Below are positions 24,401 through 37,400 of a DNA stretch of 64,000 nt, one piece after another. The notes under the pieces were generated by a model that had not been told where the DNA came from, made no database searches, and was given only the letters and a program-made list of their open reading frames with translations. Source of the DNA: Lumbricus rubellus (taxonomy: Eukaryota; Annelida; Clitellata; Crassiclitellata; Lumbricidae); NCBI GenBank assembly GCA_945859605.1, contig OX243823.1, positions 33,566,389 to 33,630,388 on the forward strand. Direction: 5' to 3'. The translations under genes were made by a program, and so were the position numbers. The stretch's first letter is position 1. The number at the start of each line of letters is the position of its first letter.

Positions 24401-26669
24401 CCTGAAAACCAGAAAACAAATTGCAAAATAATCTCAAAACAAATGAGTCAGCGATTGAAGAAGATGACAGAGAGTTAGGAAGTGGGATAGAGGAGTTCCG
24501 ATGTCATCATGATAGTCCATGGGCTGACAGCCCGTAGGTGTCCGACGCCACTCTCTGTCTGAGTCTGTCTCGCGCCATGTTGCCCAGCTTCAACCGGTCC
24601 AGTCAGCAGGTCCGCTCAATACCATTAACATCTTGGAGCCGCTAGACCACCTTGTCTGATTGAAGAGAATTTTGGGAGAGAGGTACAAAGGTCAACCTGG
24701 GTCAATGCCGTATGTGGCCCACGTATGCTCTCTCCTTCGACTCTCTCCACCGGTTTGTCTGCCGGCCTGTGCATGTATGCTCCACATCATGACACTTTGA
24801 AGCATCTGGGTCGCTATGTCACTTGTGTCGTGGTTTTTGCGGATTTCTATGGTCTTTGTCTTTTTCTGCCAGTGTATCTCCACCCATCTGGCAAACCTTC
24901 CTCCTTTGTCCGGGCTTAGGACCGGCACAGAGACGTTGTTGGATCTCTGTGGCGAAGGATGGATGCAGTTTAACGTCATGCCCAGGACCAAGTTCCGATG
25001 TAGAAGTTGGTTTACGGTGCCTCTGAGCAGTTATCTTGGAAGAGAGAATATAAAATTATATTTTAACCCTCAGGCTACCAAGCTTTTTTGTAACACTGAC
25101 TATCAAGAGGGTGGTTACCCCCTGGATTTTGGGTTTGGTTTGAGATATCATAACTTGTAATACACCTATGGATTCAGCATTCATTTCTGCACACAATGGT
25201 ATATTTAGGTTTAAAATACATAAAAGCACCCCGGAATTATGAATTTTTTCCCGTAGGCACCCGTCGATTCCACAAAATGCATACTTTCGCATAAGCAAAA
25301 TAGTAAATTCTGTGTGTTTTTAACATAATTTATTTATAGGCTACAATAATAGTTTACATATAATAAAGTACAATGTTCAACTATAAAAACTAGTAATAAG
25401 CTAGTTTTAATTATAATAAAAAGAAAAAACATGTAATAGCTGCTGAAAAACGTTTACGCAGACTTATCGGTTTGCGTTGTAAAAAACCCAACATTTTCAC
25501 ACATTTAAATTTATTTTGAGCACTTCCGGTCATCAAATGTCAAATTAATTGGTATCATAAAATAGACCTACATGCCCTCTATAGAATGACATAATTTATT
25601 TTTCTTGAAAAATAAATTATAAATAAGTTATAATAGGAAAAACATGAAAATTTTATGAAAATAAAACATCTTTATTTATATTTTAATTTATTTTGAGCAC
25701 TTCCGGTTGTCAAAAGATAACTCAGTGAGCATGGAAATGTGGCCCCACATTCCCTCTACAGAATAGTGTAATTTGTGTCTCTTCATGTCAAAGGACGGAT
25801 AAGATACAGCCGATAATCTAAGGGGGTGGTATCCACCCCCCTCGTGCCTCGTGTATATCGGGTATAACTTTTGTATGGTATGGTACATCATCACACATTT
25901 TAGCTCAAAATGTGTGCAAATGAATCCTCTACAGCTACCTAAAACGTCAAAATTTTATTTCAAACAAAACAAGTTTGATTTGGGAAAAACCTAGGGGGGG
26001 TGGATACCACCCCTCTGGTAGCCCGAGGGTTAACCAATGAATTGATGTATGCTATTATAACACAACCCATGGCAACGTACCACAGCACCTAAAAATGGGC
26101 CTTCTGCATTTAATCGTGTGTGTGTGTGTGTGTGCGTGTGTGTCTGTGTAGTGTATATATATTGTTTAATTATAATATTATTTATGGGCACGTGTGTGTA
26201 TTTTGACGTGCAAAGATGTATGTATGCATGCATACCTTGCTTATCACGCACGATGTGTGCATTCCAATGCCTATGATCAAGACCTTTTAGCACAGAGCCT
26301 TATAAGTCAAGCACTTAGTCACCCGGCCTCATTTCATTCAGCCCAGTTGGAGAGGAACCATACGCCACGCACCCTTCCCTGCCATTCCCTACCCTTCTCG
26401 GCCCTTCCCTACTGTTCCCAACCCTTCCCTACCCTTCCCTGCCCTTCCCTTCCCTACCCTTCCCTGCCCTTCCCTACCATTCCCTACCCTTCCCTGCCCT
26501 TCCCTACCCTTCCCTGCCCTTCCCTGCCCGACCTTATGATGGTGTGTGGATTGATCTTGTTATGATGCCGTTCGGTTCTGGACCACACTGTTGATGCTGC
26601 TGACCGTACGTAGTCTTTGTTTATAATCAGCTCACATGAGGACGAGTCACACTTGTAGCAACTTACCAT
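21457..26669 (-). CDS. TMEM272-like four-pass membrane protein, copy A (complete)
   Basis: Coding exons: 26669-26667 (ATG only), 24401-24359, 23569-23447, 22833-22774, 22178-21975, 21704-21457. All phases agree: 681 nt, 226 residues. The N-terminus is cytosolic-looking and has a PPPPSYE PY motif, as expected for WW-domain/NEDD4-type binding. Four hydrophobic segments follow: VIGTIGIGLILAVPLAMIAV, YIPIYLIVGGCFGVAQSLV, ATGIVACFLIAWYIAGSVWV and TFVLLTSGYVATAILLCCCV. The CPIEHYIPIYLIVGG signature matches what I recall of TMEM272-like proteins, whose function is unknown. The C-terminus ends in five KES repeats. The gene is the tandem paralogue of copy B. Confidence 0.88.
22925..23105 (-). mobile_element. 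Degenerate LINE C-terminal fragment
   Basis: The minus strand reads KNWLDTISEDLRCQEKS, a stop, then MAMDREEW and, after a frameshift, WRRCVAP. This is the usual end of many LINE reverse transcriptases. It is broken and lies in an intron of TMEM272-like copy A. Confidence 0.65.
23702..23976. mobile_element. MITE with GCGGCGCC ends
   Basis: Inverted ends ATAGTAGCGGCGCCATAGGA and TCCTGGCGCCGCCAAT, flanked by GAATATGG and GAATAGGG (8 bp, one mismatch). The interior shares TTTTGGCGGATGAAAATTAA and AAAAAAGGTCGTCAGAAATT with the other MITEs. Confidence 0.7.
24490..25062 (-). mobile_element. Interspersed retroelement-like repeat, inverted relative to 35520-36030
   Basis: About 500 bp, including CACTCTCTGTCTGAGTCTGT, CATGTTGCCCAGCTTCAACC and GTCCGGGCTTAGGACCGGCA. 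It matches the inverse of 35520-36030, whose far end carries a GAT tail. I therefore orient this copy minus. Fragments of the same family lie near 110-170 and 41950-42050. No intact frame. Confidence 0.7.
25063..26033. mobile_element. TTAA-flanked, piggyBac-like non-autonomous element (about 970 bp)
   Basis: Ends are TTAA-CCCTCAGGCTACCA and TGGTAGCCCGAGGG-TTAA. Subterminal inverted boxes GGTGGTTACCCCC and GGTGGATACCACCCC follow, with another GGTGGTATCCACC inside. A TTTATTTTGAGCACTTCCGG block is repeated near 25512 and 25687. No transposase frame is seen. A TTAA target with CCCT-type ends suggests piggyBac (Kolobok is the alternative). Confidence 0.8.
26115..26148. repeat. GT microsatellite
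   Basis: TGTGTGTG run with one C interruption, inside the block shared with 41160-41320 of duplication copy 2. Confidence 0.85.
26374..26529. repeat. CCCTTCCCTAC minisatellite
   Basis: About 14 units of an 11-bp CCTACCCTTCC/CCTGCCCTTCC motif upstream of exon 2 in TMEM272-like copy A. Copy 2 has only a vestige (CCCTACATTTCCCTATCCCA near 41560), so this array expanded after the duplication. Confidence 0.9.
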
Positions 26670-28810
26670 CGTTTCGATAGGCTATTGGGAAACTTCTCTA
26701 TTCCGAATGAATGTTCACACTTCGAGATTTCCCAACCACATATCTGGAAAAGTTTAGAATGATTAATCATCAAGCATTAGAGATATAAGAAAAACTTTGA
26801 CTTACATTTTATTGAATCTGACAGAAAATTGCTTGTAAACTGAAATTTCGGCATATGAAGTTGAAAGATGAATTCATATCTTTTTTATCCGTTCAACTTT
26901 ATCTCACGACATTTTGGAATCATATTTTTGGTCTAATTCTCTAAATAATTGAAAATTTGTAGTATGATATGTTATCAGGCATTAGAGATATTTGAAAAAC
27001 TATTTGGCTTACTTTTTTGAATCACGGTGTATATAATATACAATTATACATGCATTTTTATATAAACATATACAACACAGTAGGCCCTACAAGTTACATC
27101 TTAGCCAATTACTAACACGTGGAGTTTCAGCGAAGAAGACTCGCCCTTAATCCAGAAAGAAGAGCAAGAAGTAGGCCCTAGACTAGAGCAGCTCAAACTC
27201 ATCCCCAAGAAAGCCACGGATAGGCTATATGCAGGATACGCGATTTCCATTTTCTTGACCTCGGCAATGTAATCTCCAAACTACTAAAGCGCTACTCGAA
27301 AGCCAGGCCCGGGCACCAGCCTGTTGACGAGCATAGCGTCGAATCAAAAGGATTGTCTATAGGCTACGAATAGTTCTAAGAAAGTTCAGGTCCGGTTGCC
27401 AGTGGGTCAGAGCGGGCGGAACAGCTACTAAGGCGGGTGCTATCTGGGTCTTGAAGAGTCGCGACTTCAAAATTTCGAATGGGAGGTCAGATATGGGGGT
27501 CGGATGGGTCAGTCCTCTCCCATTCTGCGGTTCTGCCCATCTCATCGCCGATAGTAGCCTACACGGTTCCAACCCCCCTTCCACTGGGCAGAGATTATGT
27601 TTTTCGTAGATTCTTCTTCTCTATCTTCTTCCCCAGTAGAATATCGCATGTTGCCGTGCATGTCAGCATTTTTAACAGCTGCGATAATTATATAAAAATT
27701 CTGCGATTATAATTATTGGTGTCACTAAAATTAGACTGATCCATAGCCTATCGATCTGTTTTGCTCTATACTTTGGCTGCGATTCCAATAATTATAGCAC
27801 TTAATTATAGACCAAGATCACATGAAATAAACAGCGACACTGTTAATCTTTACAAATGTCAGATTGTAAAATAATAGCCTACAATTTCTTAGGACTAGCC
27901 CCGTAGACTAGCAACTTACAAATTCAAGTCCTGTACAAACTGAGGAGTGTTCTGTATTTACCCAGTAATCCAAATGCAAGTCTTGTTTACGTCTATCAAG
28001 TTGACTCAGCTTGGCCGGTGATAGATGCACCGCCGCATAATAAATAGGTTAGTACGATCCTGCTCAGTTTTATATCCTCAACCGCGCGCTTGTCGCTGCC
28101 TGGTGTGGTTGTATATTGATTCGGAAGAAAACAGTTCCAATTACTCTATTATAGGCTAGACCCTACTCACTTTTAACGGAACAGAGAAAGACAATTGCAT
28201 ACCGTCTACGAATTTGATTTACCAACTAAGGAGAAAAGAAAAAATTGAGGGTTTACCCAAGCACGTAACTGTTGCAATCTTCAGACTTCGAAAGCGTCAT
28301 TCGAAAGCCATGCGCAGGGCACTAGCTTATTCACGAGCATTGCGTCGAGTCAAAAGAGTTGCCCGTAGCCTCCGTAGGAGTAGTCCAAAGGGGGAGGGGG
28401 TCAGAGTTCGGTCAGAGCCAGAGGAGGGACTGAGCAGCCACAAATTTAGGTAGCTATTGTCTGAGTCGAGAGACTCGAGTAGCCTACTATTATAGGTTAC
28501 TAAAACATTTTTATCTTCCTTTCTGCTTAACTGCTGTAGTGTGCCCTGATGCGGTCTTTTGACCAATAATTATGTTCAATAGGCAAAATTCTAAGCACGC
28601 CTTGATAAAGAAACCTGCAGGATGCGTGCATTAGAATCATTCTCTAGGATTAATTGCGCTAAAACCGGAACTGTCACGAACGGTGCGAAGCCAAATGATG
28701 ATCGAGCGAAAACAGTTCCGAAATAGCCTACATGTAGCATGGTTGGCTTTCGTGACCAGTATGCGATTTCTTTCTAAAAATAGAAATGCTCTTACAATTT
28801 TGCCGGCACC
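26670..28810. other. 5' flank of TMEM272-like copy A, conserved in copy B
   Basis: This stretch contains blocks matching 44985-46840 of the second copy (for example CAGCTTGGCCGGTGATAGAT and TCATTCGAAAGCCATGCGCA). It is probably upstream regulatory or untranslated sequence. No coding exon is recognised. The short open frames (28214-28453 and others) have no family resemblance. Confidence 0.5.
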
Positions 28811-28975
28811 CCGTCATAATAGTCCGGTCAAAATAGCCCCGTCGTAATCGCCCAACGACAAAACAGCCCCGTCAAAATCGCTCAGCGACACACTAGCCCC
28901 GTCAAAATAGCCCCGTCAGAACAGCCCGGGGTTATTTTGTCGGGGACCGACAAAGTCGCGGAATAACACGATTTT
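28800..28975. repeat. GTCAAAATAGCCCC-type array with inverted end
   Basis: Seven or eight short units (CCCCGTCAAAATAGC, CCCCGTCGTAATCGC, CAACGACAAAACAGC) end in the inverse motif GGGGTTATTTTGTCGGGG. It may be a small fold-back element. Confidence 0.6.
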
Positions 28976-29104
28976 CGTTTTAAAAATAGACCGACGAAAT
29001 TAACGTCTCTTTAAGGACACCGAATTGATGAAAATAATGCTTGTAAAGTTTATGATGACTTCCGGAAATGATCGCATTGGTAAACGAACTTCGCGTTTTA
29101 TCAT

Positions 29105-29430
29105 AGGCCTACATCCAGCTTCTATTTAAGATCGTCAATCCAGCCTATATTTCAGATCTATAAAACCTCCATCCAGCTTCGATTTCTCACGCGTTTGATC
29201 ATCCATCCAGCTTCTATTTAAATATAAATACCTTCATCCCGCTTCCATTTCTTAAGCGTTTGATTATTCATCCAGCTTCTACTTAAGATCTATAAAGCCT
29301 TCATCCAGCTTCGATTTCTCAAGCGTTTGATCTTCCATCCAGCTTCTATTTAAAATATAAATACCTTCATCCCGCTTCCATTCATTAAGCGTTTTATCAT
29401 TCATCCAGCTTCTATTTAAGATCTAGAAAA
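29105..29430. repeat. Satellite-like tandem repeat, about 60-bp unit with 120-bp higher order
   Basis: Units contain CATCCAGCTTCTATTTAAGA and CATCCAGCTTCGATTTCTCA, then AGCGTTTGATCATCCATC. Alternate units resemble each other more than neighbours do. No gene between 28980 and 30690. Confidence 0.85.
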
Positions 29431-31429
29431 CCATCAAATTAAAATGAGGTCCTGCAGTGCGTTTCTACCTTGTGACCAGGGAATATTTTTTTATATATTA
29501 TAGCCTAATACGGTTACAGTAGATCTAATACCGTAGCGTTCTATCAATCTCTGGATTACGGTATTAGCCTAGAAAAGAATCAATAGGCCTATCGGACTTG
29601 GTTTATTTTCTAGACCTAATACAAAAATTCTTAAGTTTAAGAGCTTTCAAATGCGTTTAATATAATTACATCGCATCATCAAAAATAAAAAGCAAGCAGG
29701 TACAAGCACAAAAAAGCAGCATCAGAACACAATAAAAAAATATCCCATAAATAAACCATACAGTGCATATAGCTTATGTTTAAAAATGCAATTAAGTAGA
29801 TCATGCTTATAATACATTTACGAGTGTCTACAAAACTCCGTGTACCTCCGTACAGTGCAGAAATCACCCAAATTGACAGTGGTAGTACTGTATAATACAC
29901 TCTTCATAAGCTTAAACCATAAATGTCATGCCGAAACTCTAATGACCAAGAAGTCTATAGGCTATAGCCTATGCAAGAGATTATGCCGCGTTAGACTTAC
30001 TAGGAGACAGCGGTGGTACCAAATACAGTAGGCTAGATAGATTACTATGTCTAGCGCCAGAGCTAGCGTATCATTATACGAAAAATCAACATTGATCGAG
30101 TGGGACGCAATAAATTGTCGACAGACTTGGAAACAGCTAAAAAGTCTTGGCATATTTCGCAAAGTAAAAGAGTCTGACAACATCTGCCAAGTCGAGTCTG
30201 GTAAACTCAAGTCCAGTCTGGTCAGCCTAGCTTAAGTCACCATTATTTTGGGTCTAGTGAAGTTAAGTCATGTATGACAAGTCTTGTCAACTAAAGTCTA
30301 ATAAATTGAAGACAAGTCCAGCCGAGTCATTTCAAGACTTGTCTAGTCTGGCCAACACAAGTCTATTCTGCTCAACTCGAGTGGAGTGGTGAAACCTAAG
30401 CCACATCTAACCGAACTCTTTTACCCTTAGTAAAAGGCCCTAATCAGAAGATTTCTCTTAATTACCTACCATCAGTACTGTTGTCTCTCAATTTTTATTA
30501 TCATTTCGCTTAATCGTAGTTATTAGGCTATATCACTTAATTATAAAACATGGCTCCTCGTATTTTAAAATATCATTACCCTTAATTAAATTAACAATTC
30601 TCTTACGCAAATCTCATTTCTCTTAATTATAATTATCATTGCCAGCGGGAAAGAAAGCCAATAGATAACCCAAAAATTCAGTTCTAACTCACACCACACT
30701 CCACTAATAATTGCATGATTGTCAATGCACCTAGTATTTATATCCCAACACTATTCTATTCATGCCTATTTAATAGTTGTACGTATAATCTACCTAAGCA
30801 ACCACTGCAAGTCTAGCCAATAAAAACTTACTCTAAAGTCTAGTCTATGATTTGAACTGGAGTAGGCATATCGTCCCATTTGGTCTAAAATGTCTCTTAA
30901 ATTGTAGTTAAGCAATGCAATTAAGTTTAGTCTGTTGAGCTCAAAGTATATTATAGTCTCGTCTAGTTTTGTCTATTATTATAATCAAGTCTTGACAGAA
31001 CTGTTCGACTTCACAATAGAGTCCCCTCAAGTCTAATCTATTCCATAGTTGAGCCTAGTCAAGTCTGTTCAACTTGACTACAGTCTCGTCAAGTCTAATC
31101 AATGCTCGTAAAGTCTAGTCAAGAGTCTGTTCAACTAGACAATAGAGTCTCGTCAAGTCTAATCTATTCTGTTTAAATCTAGCAAGATCCGTTCAACTTG
31201 ACTACAGTCTCACCAAGTCTAATCAATGCTCGTAAAGTCTAGTAAAGTCTAGTCAAGTCTGTTCAACTCGTCAAGTCTAATCTATTCTGGTTAAGTCTAG
31301 TCTAGTCTGCTGAACTTGAATAAATCTCGTCTAAAATAATCTACTATATAGTTACATGTGAGTCTGGTCTGTTCACATCATATCAACATCGCGGCAGTGA
31401 CCCAAAGACCTTCTGAGTACTATTTTCTT

Positions 31430-34400
31430 CTACGATTGCGACTCGTTAGGTTCCTTGGCTGCTCCGAAGCACATAGCCGCAGCTCCAATCGTCAGGCAAC
31501 AGCAGAGTGAGAGCGCCATGGCGACGTATCCAGCCGTGATGAGGACGAATGTGAACCAGTAGGTCCCTGCGTGGCAGTAGGTGTCGGCCCCCGGGTTGTT
31601 CATCGTAACCGTGTTGAAAATTCTATAGACCCAAACGCTTCCTGGAAATATCATGTTCAGTTCACATAATATTGTTATCAGCTCGTAAGCAATTTCAAAG
31701 GGCTTATAATAATTTATTTTATAATTTATAATTTTCGCTTATTCAACAATCCGGTTGACGGACCGCAACTGGTTACAGTGTACAATTATGCAGGCGAAAC
31801 AGTTTATAGGACCTCAGATTACAGAATACATAAATTTTAACTATAGGCTACTGACAGATCAGCAATAATCGGCGCTAATAGCAACCTACAAAGCACGTAC
31901 TCAATGTAGGCCTACGGAGCGCGAACTAGGTAGTCGGTACCCCTTGCTCTCTATGCCAGTGTGTTATCCATTGCGCTACCTGGCCCCCTCGCGGTTGACA
32001 ATTTAAAACAATGCACCTACTTGATAGTTGAGCACGAAGAAAATAATTATGCAGCTTTGATGGGATGATTTTCTATTACTGAAGTTTTTGTTTTGTTGTT
32101 ACTTTTCTATCGCTATGTGATTTGTCATTAGATTGATGCTTGTGTTATAATACTCGAAACACTGTTTCAATTCATACTATTAACCATTTTATTGTGCTAA
32201 TGTGGCACTAGCAAAGATGTGACCTTGTTAGTGAGATATTCATCTCTTCATGTATACAGTATGAAGAACAACCTACAATTTCAAGGTCTACGATTCTCAT
32301 TTCCTCGTTTTCAGACTTTCCCCGCAACTGAGATTCGCATTTTCGCCACATCTCAAATTCACATTTTCACGCTTCTGATTCAAATTTCAAGTAGGCAGAC
32401 GGGCAGGCAGGCGGGCACAAAGGACAAAGGTAGGTAGGTAGGTAGGTAGATAGGTACACAGAAGGTAGGTTGGAAAGAATATACACACAATCAGAAACAA
32501 ACAGAAATGTCACTTAGAGCACAACTGTGTCTAGTAAATTGGCGACAAACAACTCGAAAGCAATTAAAAATTCAATATAAATTAGACGAAAAGTTAATTA
32601 ACCGTTTGACAGTTCAATCTCCACAACTGAACAATCAAGCAATTTAATTCAAATTAAACCATTAAAGAAATAATTACATATTGAACGGTTAACAACATTA
32701 CTAGTAAGGCGTAGGCGTAGACTGCCTTTTCAAATTACATATCCATCACAGGGTGTCTCTATATGACATGGGGTGCCTCACATATTGGTTAGCTTACGTC
32801 ATCGGTCAATTACCTGCACGCTAAACATTGCCGCTATAAAAGTTACTAATCAAAAGTACCATGCATGTACATGGGGAGGAGGTTTAGAGTAATGGTCAAC
32901 ACTCTGGCACGAAGAGCACACGGGTGCGGTATCGCTTCCCACTACCATAGGTCCCAAAAAGTCCACTCAACCTTCCATTCAATAGATGGCGTTGGTAAAC
33001 TGGGTAATTGGACGTTATGGGCCTTGCATGACTAACAACCGTTAAACTCGACCTCTGTAATAATTTCTGATGATACGTCATAGGGGCTACCATGAATTGT
33101 AGGCATAATCATTCTGCCTTATGCCAGTTTGAAATTAAACGAAGACTATTACTATTATTATTATTATTATTATTATTACTATTATCAATCTTTTATTAAA
33201 CAAAACTTTTTTACAAGAAACAGCCCAAGAAGTTCTTTGTTCTCTAGTTAGCGGTCCTCATCACAGAACAACTGTGTGAAAGTGCCTCGAAATGCAACTG
33301 CGTTAAATCTTTGGGTACAAATTGAGAGGCGTTAGTATTATTACTATTATTATAATCATTATTAGTAGCATTATTATTACCAGCAATGAACCAGGCGAAT
33401 AGGAAGCAGGAGATGATTCCACTGGCTGGATGTGGTCGTGCGTTATCCTCCTCCTTCTTATTTCGTTGGTTCCTGACACGGAAGGACGTCGTCATGAGAC
33501 TCTGAACGACACCAAAGCATCCACCGACGATCAGATAGATAGGTATGTAACGCTCGATGGGACAGTCCTTCAAATGGATGGCACCTGAGACAGAAATCAA
33601 TCAATAATCTATTCTTAGTCATTCTTCTTCTTTAGTGTTCTGCCCTTAGGCAGGTCAGATACAAGACTTCAACGTATATATTTTCCGCTTTCTCCTTGAT
33701 TTCTTTATATCCTCATCCCTTTTCTTTGTCAGTAAAACTTCATCTTTCTCGCTCTACTTTGTGTTTTCTTTCCCTCCATTCTTCCCTCGAGTACTATCTT
33801 AAAGAGTGAGTCTCCTCTCAACATGCAACCAAGCCAGTTCAGCTGCCTTTTGTATTCAAGTCACATCAGTCTAGTCAAGCTATGTTCACTGTTCAGTCTC
33901 ACATGTTAAAATCAACACACCGAAAATTTTTCTAAGTTAGATGTAGTCTAATAATTATTAGATTGCCTTTGTCGTCAGCTTTCACAAAAATTTCATCTCT
34001 TACCTACGACGATCATAGCAATAGGAACCGCCAAGACAAGTCCGATTGCTATAGTTCCAATTACTGCAAAAGAAACGAACACAAAGTCTTAAGAGTAGCA
34101 TAGTTGTAACATTGATGCTAGTTAATATCACTTAGGCTACATAGTACACACATAGTCTGTGATCCATTATACAAGAGCACACGCCCAAAACTATGGCATT
34201 GTGGCGGAGCGCGGTGGTGTAGTGGTGACTTCGGTGTCCCCGCTCAACTCCACTGGCAGAGGGTTCCAGGTTTGAATCCACCTCAGGCCACCGCGCAGGG
34301 TCCTTTTGCAAGTTTTTCACAAGCAATTTCTCATGCGCTTTGGCGTAAAACTCCAATTCAGTGTCCGTGCTGTACTCGGGAGCGCCTCTGAGTAGTGAGC

Positions 34401-37400
34401 CTGAAGGAGCGTTACAGCAAATGCGAAAAATAACAAGAAAATAGCTAAATAAATAAATAAAACATATATATCTAGGCATTAGACTTCCGGTCCCTGAGGC
34501 GGGTTTTTTAACGCATAAATATAACGTTAGGTACACTGTACAATGTAAAGTAATGATAATGGCAAATAAAATAATTTAATTTTGAAATTCACGAAAAAAT
34601 TGCCATAAAAATGCCGAAACGTAAGTGTTTATTTACAGCCAGCCTAACTTGTTGAAGGCCTTCAGTTTTGGGGCTGAGCCCCAAGCGCAGTCTATGGTAA
34701 GTAAGTAAGTACGTTAGTAGGAATTCACTGTTTTGTTTCTGTGTACAGAGTGACAGACTGACAGTAATGTAATGTGTACTGAACTGAAGTACTGAAGACT
34801 CACTCAATGATGTTTATTAAAATTGAAACCATGTACATATTTTGTGTAGTTTAATGGGGGTTTTTGTACAACACTTGACATTGGTGTAGCACTATGAAGC
34901 CAGGTAGGCCTACATATTTTGGAGCGCGCTACGAGATGATAACCGGATGAACATTTTATGTGTCCTCTTTTTCACTTGAGGACTTATGGTAACCCTATCT
35001 AGATAGACGGATCTTAGTCTTCATACTAAATCAAATTTTCAATATTGATCTTTCATTTTGTCTTCCAGATCCTAGTCAGCTCCAAATGCAACGTTTGTTT
35101 TTCATATACGCCTACGTTGTTTTTTTTATCTCTTTGTATACCAGCTGCTGTTTGCTTTTTTTAGACTGCAGCGCATTAACTGCCATCATAAAAGCTTCAG
35201 ATGATGTCGATTGCCTTCGATGCAATAATTATAATGTTGACAATATTCATTATAAACATTAATACATTACACAGCTAAAAATAAGCGGTGCACTACAAAG
35301 TTGGGGTCAACTCCACTGGCAGATGTCAATATGAAACATCACATTACCTGTTAAGGATAGAGGTAACTACAATTCGTCTATAGTTCTGTTGTAAACTATG
35401 TCAGAAAAGATATCCCTAAACTAAAGTGATTAAATAAATCAGGGGTTTATGCAAACACATAGATCTATATTTGAATTGTGAATCCGCCCCATAATGCCAT
35501 GAATAATAATATAGCACGTTGTATTCAAGTTACACGTCCTGGGCACGACGTTAAACTGCATCCATCCTCTGCCACAGGGAACCAACAACGTCCCTGTGCC
35601 GGTCCTAAGCCCGGACAAAAGGAGGAAGGTTTGCCAGATGGGTGGCGATACTCTGGCAGTGAAAAACCAAGACGATTGTAATCCGCCAAAACCACGACAC
35701 AAGTGACATAACTACCCAGATGCTTCAAGGTGTCATGATGTGAAGCAGACATGCACAGGTCGGTCAGGACAGACCGGTGGAGAGAGTCGGGGGAGAGAGC
35801 ATGGGACACAACGGGCATTGACCCACGTTGTCCTTCATGCCTCTTTTTCACGATTCTCTTCAATCAGACAAGGTGGTCTAGATGCTCCAAGATGTTAATG
35901 GTATGCAGCAGACCTGCTGACCGGACCGGTTGAAGCTGGGCAACATGGCACGAGACAGACTCAGACAGAGAGTGGCATCGGACTCTTACGGGCGTTGAGC
36001 CCTATGATATTGATGATGATGATGATGATTCAAGTTACATCAGTGTCAGCTTAAGTACTTCAAATAAACGAATTGAATGACTGACTGACCGATCGATCGA
36101 TACGATCATTCAAGGGGAATGGCCTTGGTTGTGTTCATATTATGAACACAACTAATATATGCCCTCACGTAAAGCAGAGGACAGACCCTGCTCACCCAAG
36201 ACTCACCTGAACCACATAATACGGTGACGAACTTCTGGAAGCAATCTCCTGGTCCACTCGACTCAGCTTTGACAGACTTAAGTCGGTTGAAAGTCGATTC
36301 GTAGGATGGAGGCGGATCGTTTGGATCTGAAGGAAAACAAGGAAATAAATATGATAGAATAAATTAGAGAAACATAATTATTATATAGACGAAAAATCTT
36401 ATAGTAGCATCTTCTAACATTGGTCAATCTGACCTACGTAAAATAATATAGCGTTTCAAAGAAAGAGACGTCAAAACAATGATTAAATATAAAACAGGGT
36501 AGGAAATAAGATAGGAAACAAATAAAATAAATAATAGTAGGCCTCTATACAATTATAAACGGCAGACTATGAATTTATAAGCACATATTTATGCATATAT
36601 AGGCTAACCAACTCATTGTACATAATGCATATTATAGCCTATATACATGTGTATTATTATTCATTCATTCCTGTATGTGCATACGACTGTACGCATATAT
36701 ATATATATATTGACATGTGAAACATAATGTAAAAAATTCTTTAATTACCATTTTCGTTTTCGTTAACGAAAACAACACTAAATAGGCATGCCATCAGTCA
36801 AACAAAGAGGCAGGCATGCAGACAGACAGGCAGTCAGACTAACATGCAACCAAACAGGTAGACAGTTGTTTAGGCAGACAATGAGATATAAGCAGACAGA
36901 CAGTAAGACATACTATTTGTAATTCTTCCTTCTTCTCCGTTTCTTTCGACATCTGCCTGAATAACCAGAAAACAAAATTTTGCAAATTAATAACAAAATA
37001 AGCAATTAGGCCTAATTGTTAGCAAATGAAGGCAATTTTCATTATTATAATCATTATAACGACTATTAAGTACGATTAATAATTACAATGCTGTCTTTAT
37101 ATTCCTCCAATAATAAATCATAATAACTGATGGACAATAATAAGAAATAGTAGCAACAATTAACGAAGAAAAGACAATGATGATAATGCTCGGTTATTGT
37201 TCTGAACCTTACAGCTCATAATTAGTAATGAACATTCACCGTTGAGAAAAAATAATAATAATATTGGACATGTTTGTTCTGGGTATGAAAGAAATCATCT
37301 GTCAGCGTTACGCCCAACAGTTTTAACTCAATTCTTCTTATACCGGATATTCATAGTCTGCTTTTATATTCCTATTTGCCGGTTTCGGGAACCCAATGTA

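Larger units (their letters stand above)
20400..28810. repeat. Segmental duplication, copy 1
   Basis: This carries TMEM272-like gene A plus flanks. Matching landmarks in copy 2 (30690-46840) include the ATTGCATGATTGTCAATGCA start, the TCTAGTCTAG-type array, all coding exons, the GAATTGATGTATGCTATTAT block before exon 1 and the TTGGCCGGTGATAGATGCAC block at 28010. Confidence 0.85.
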
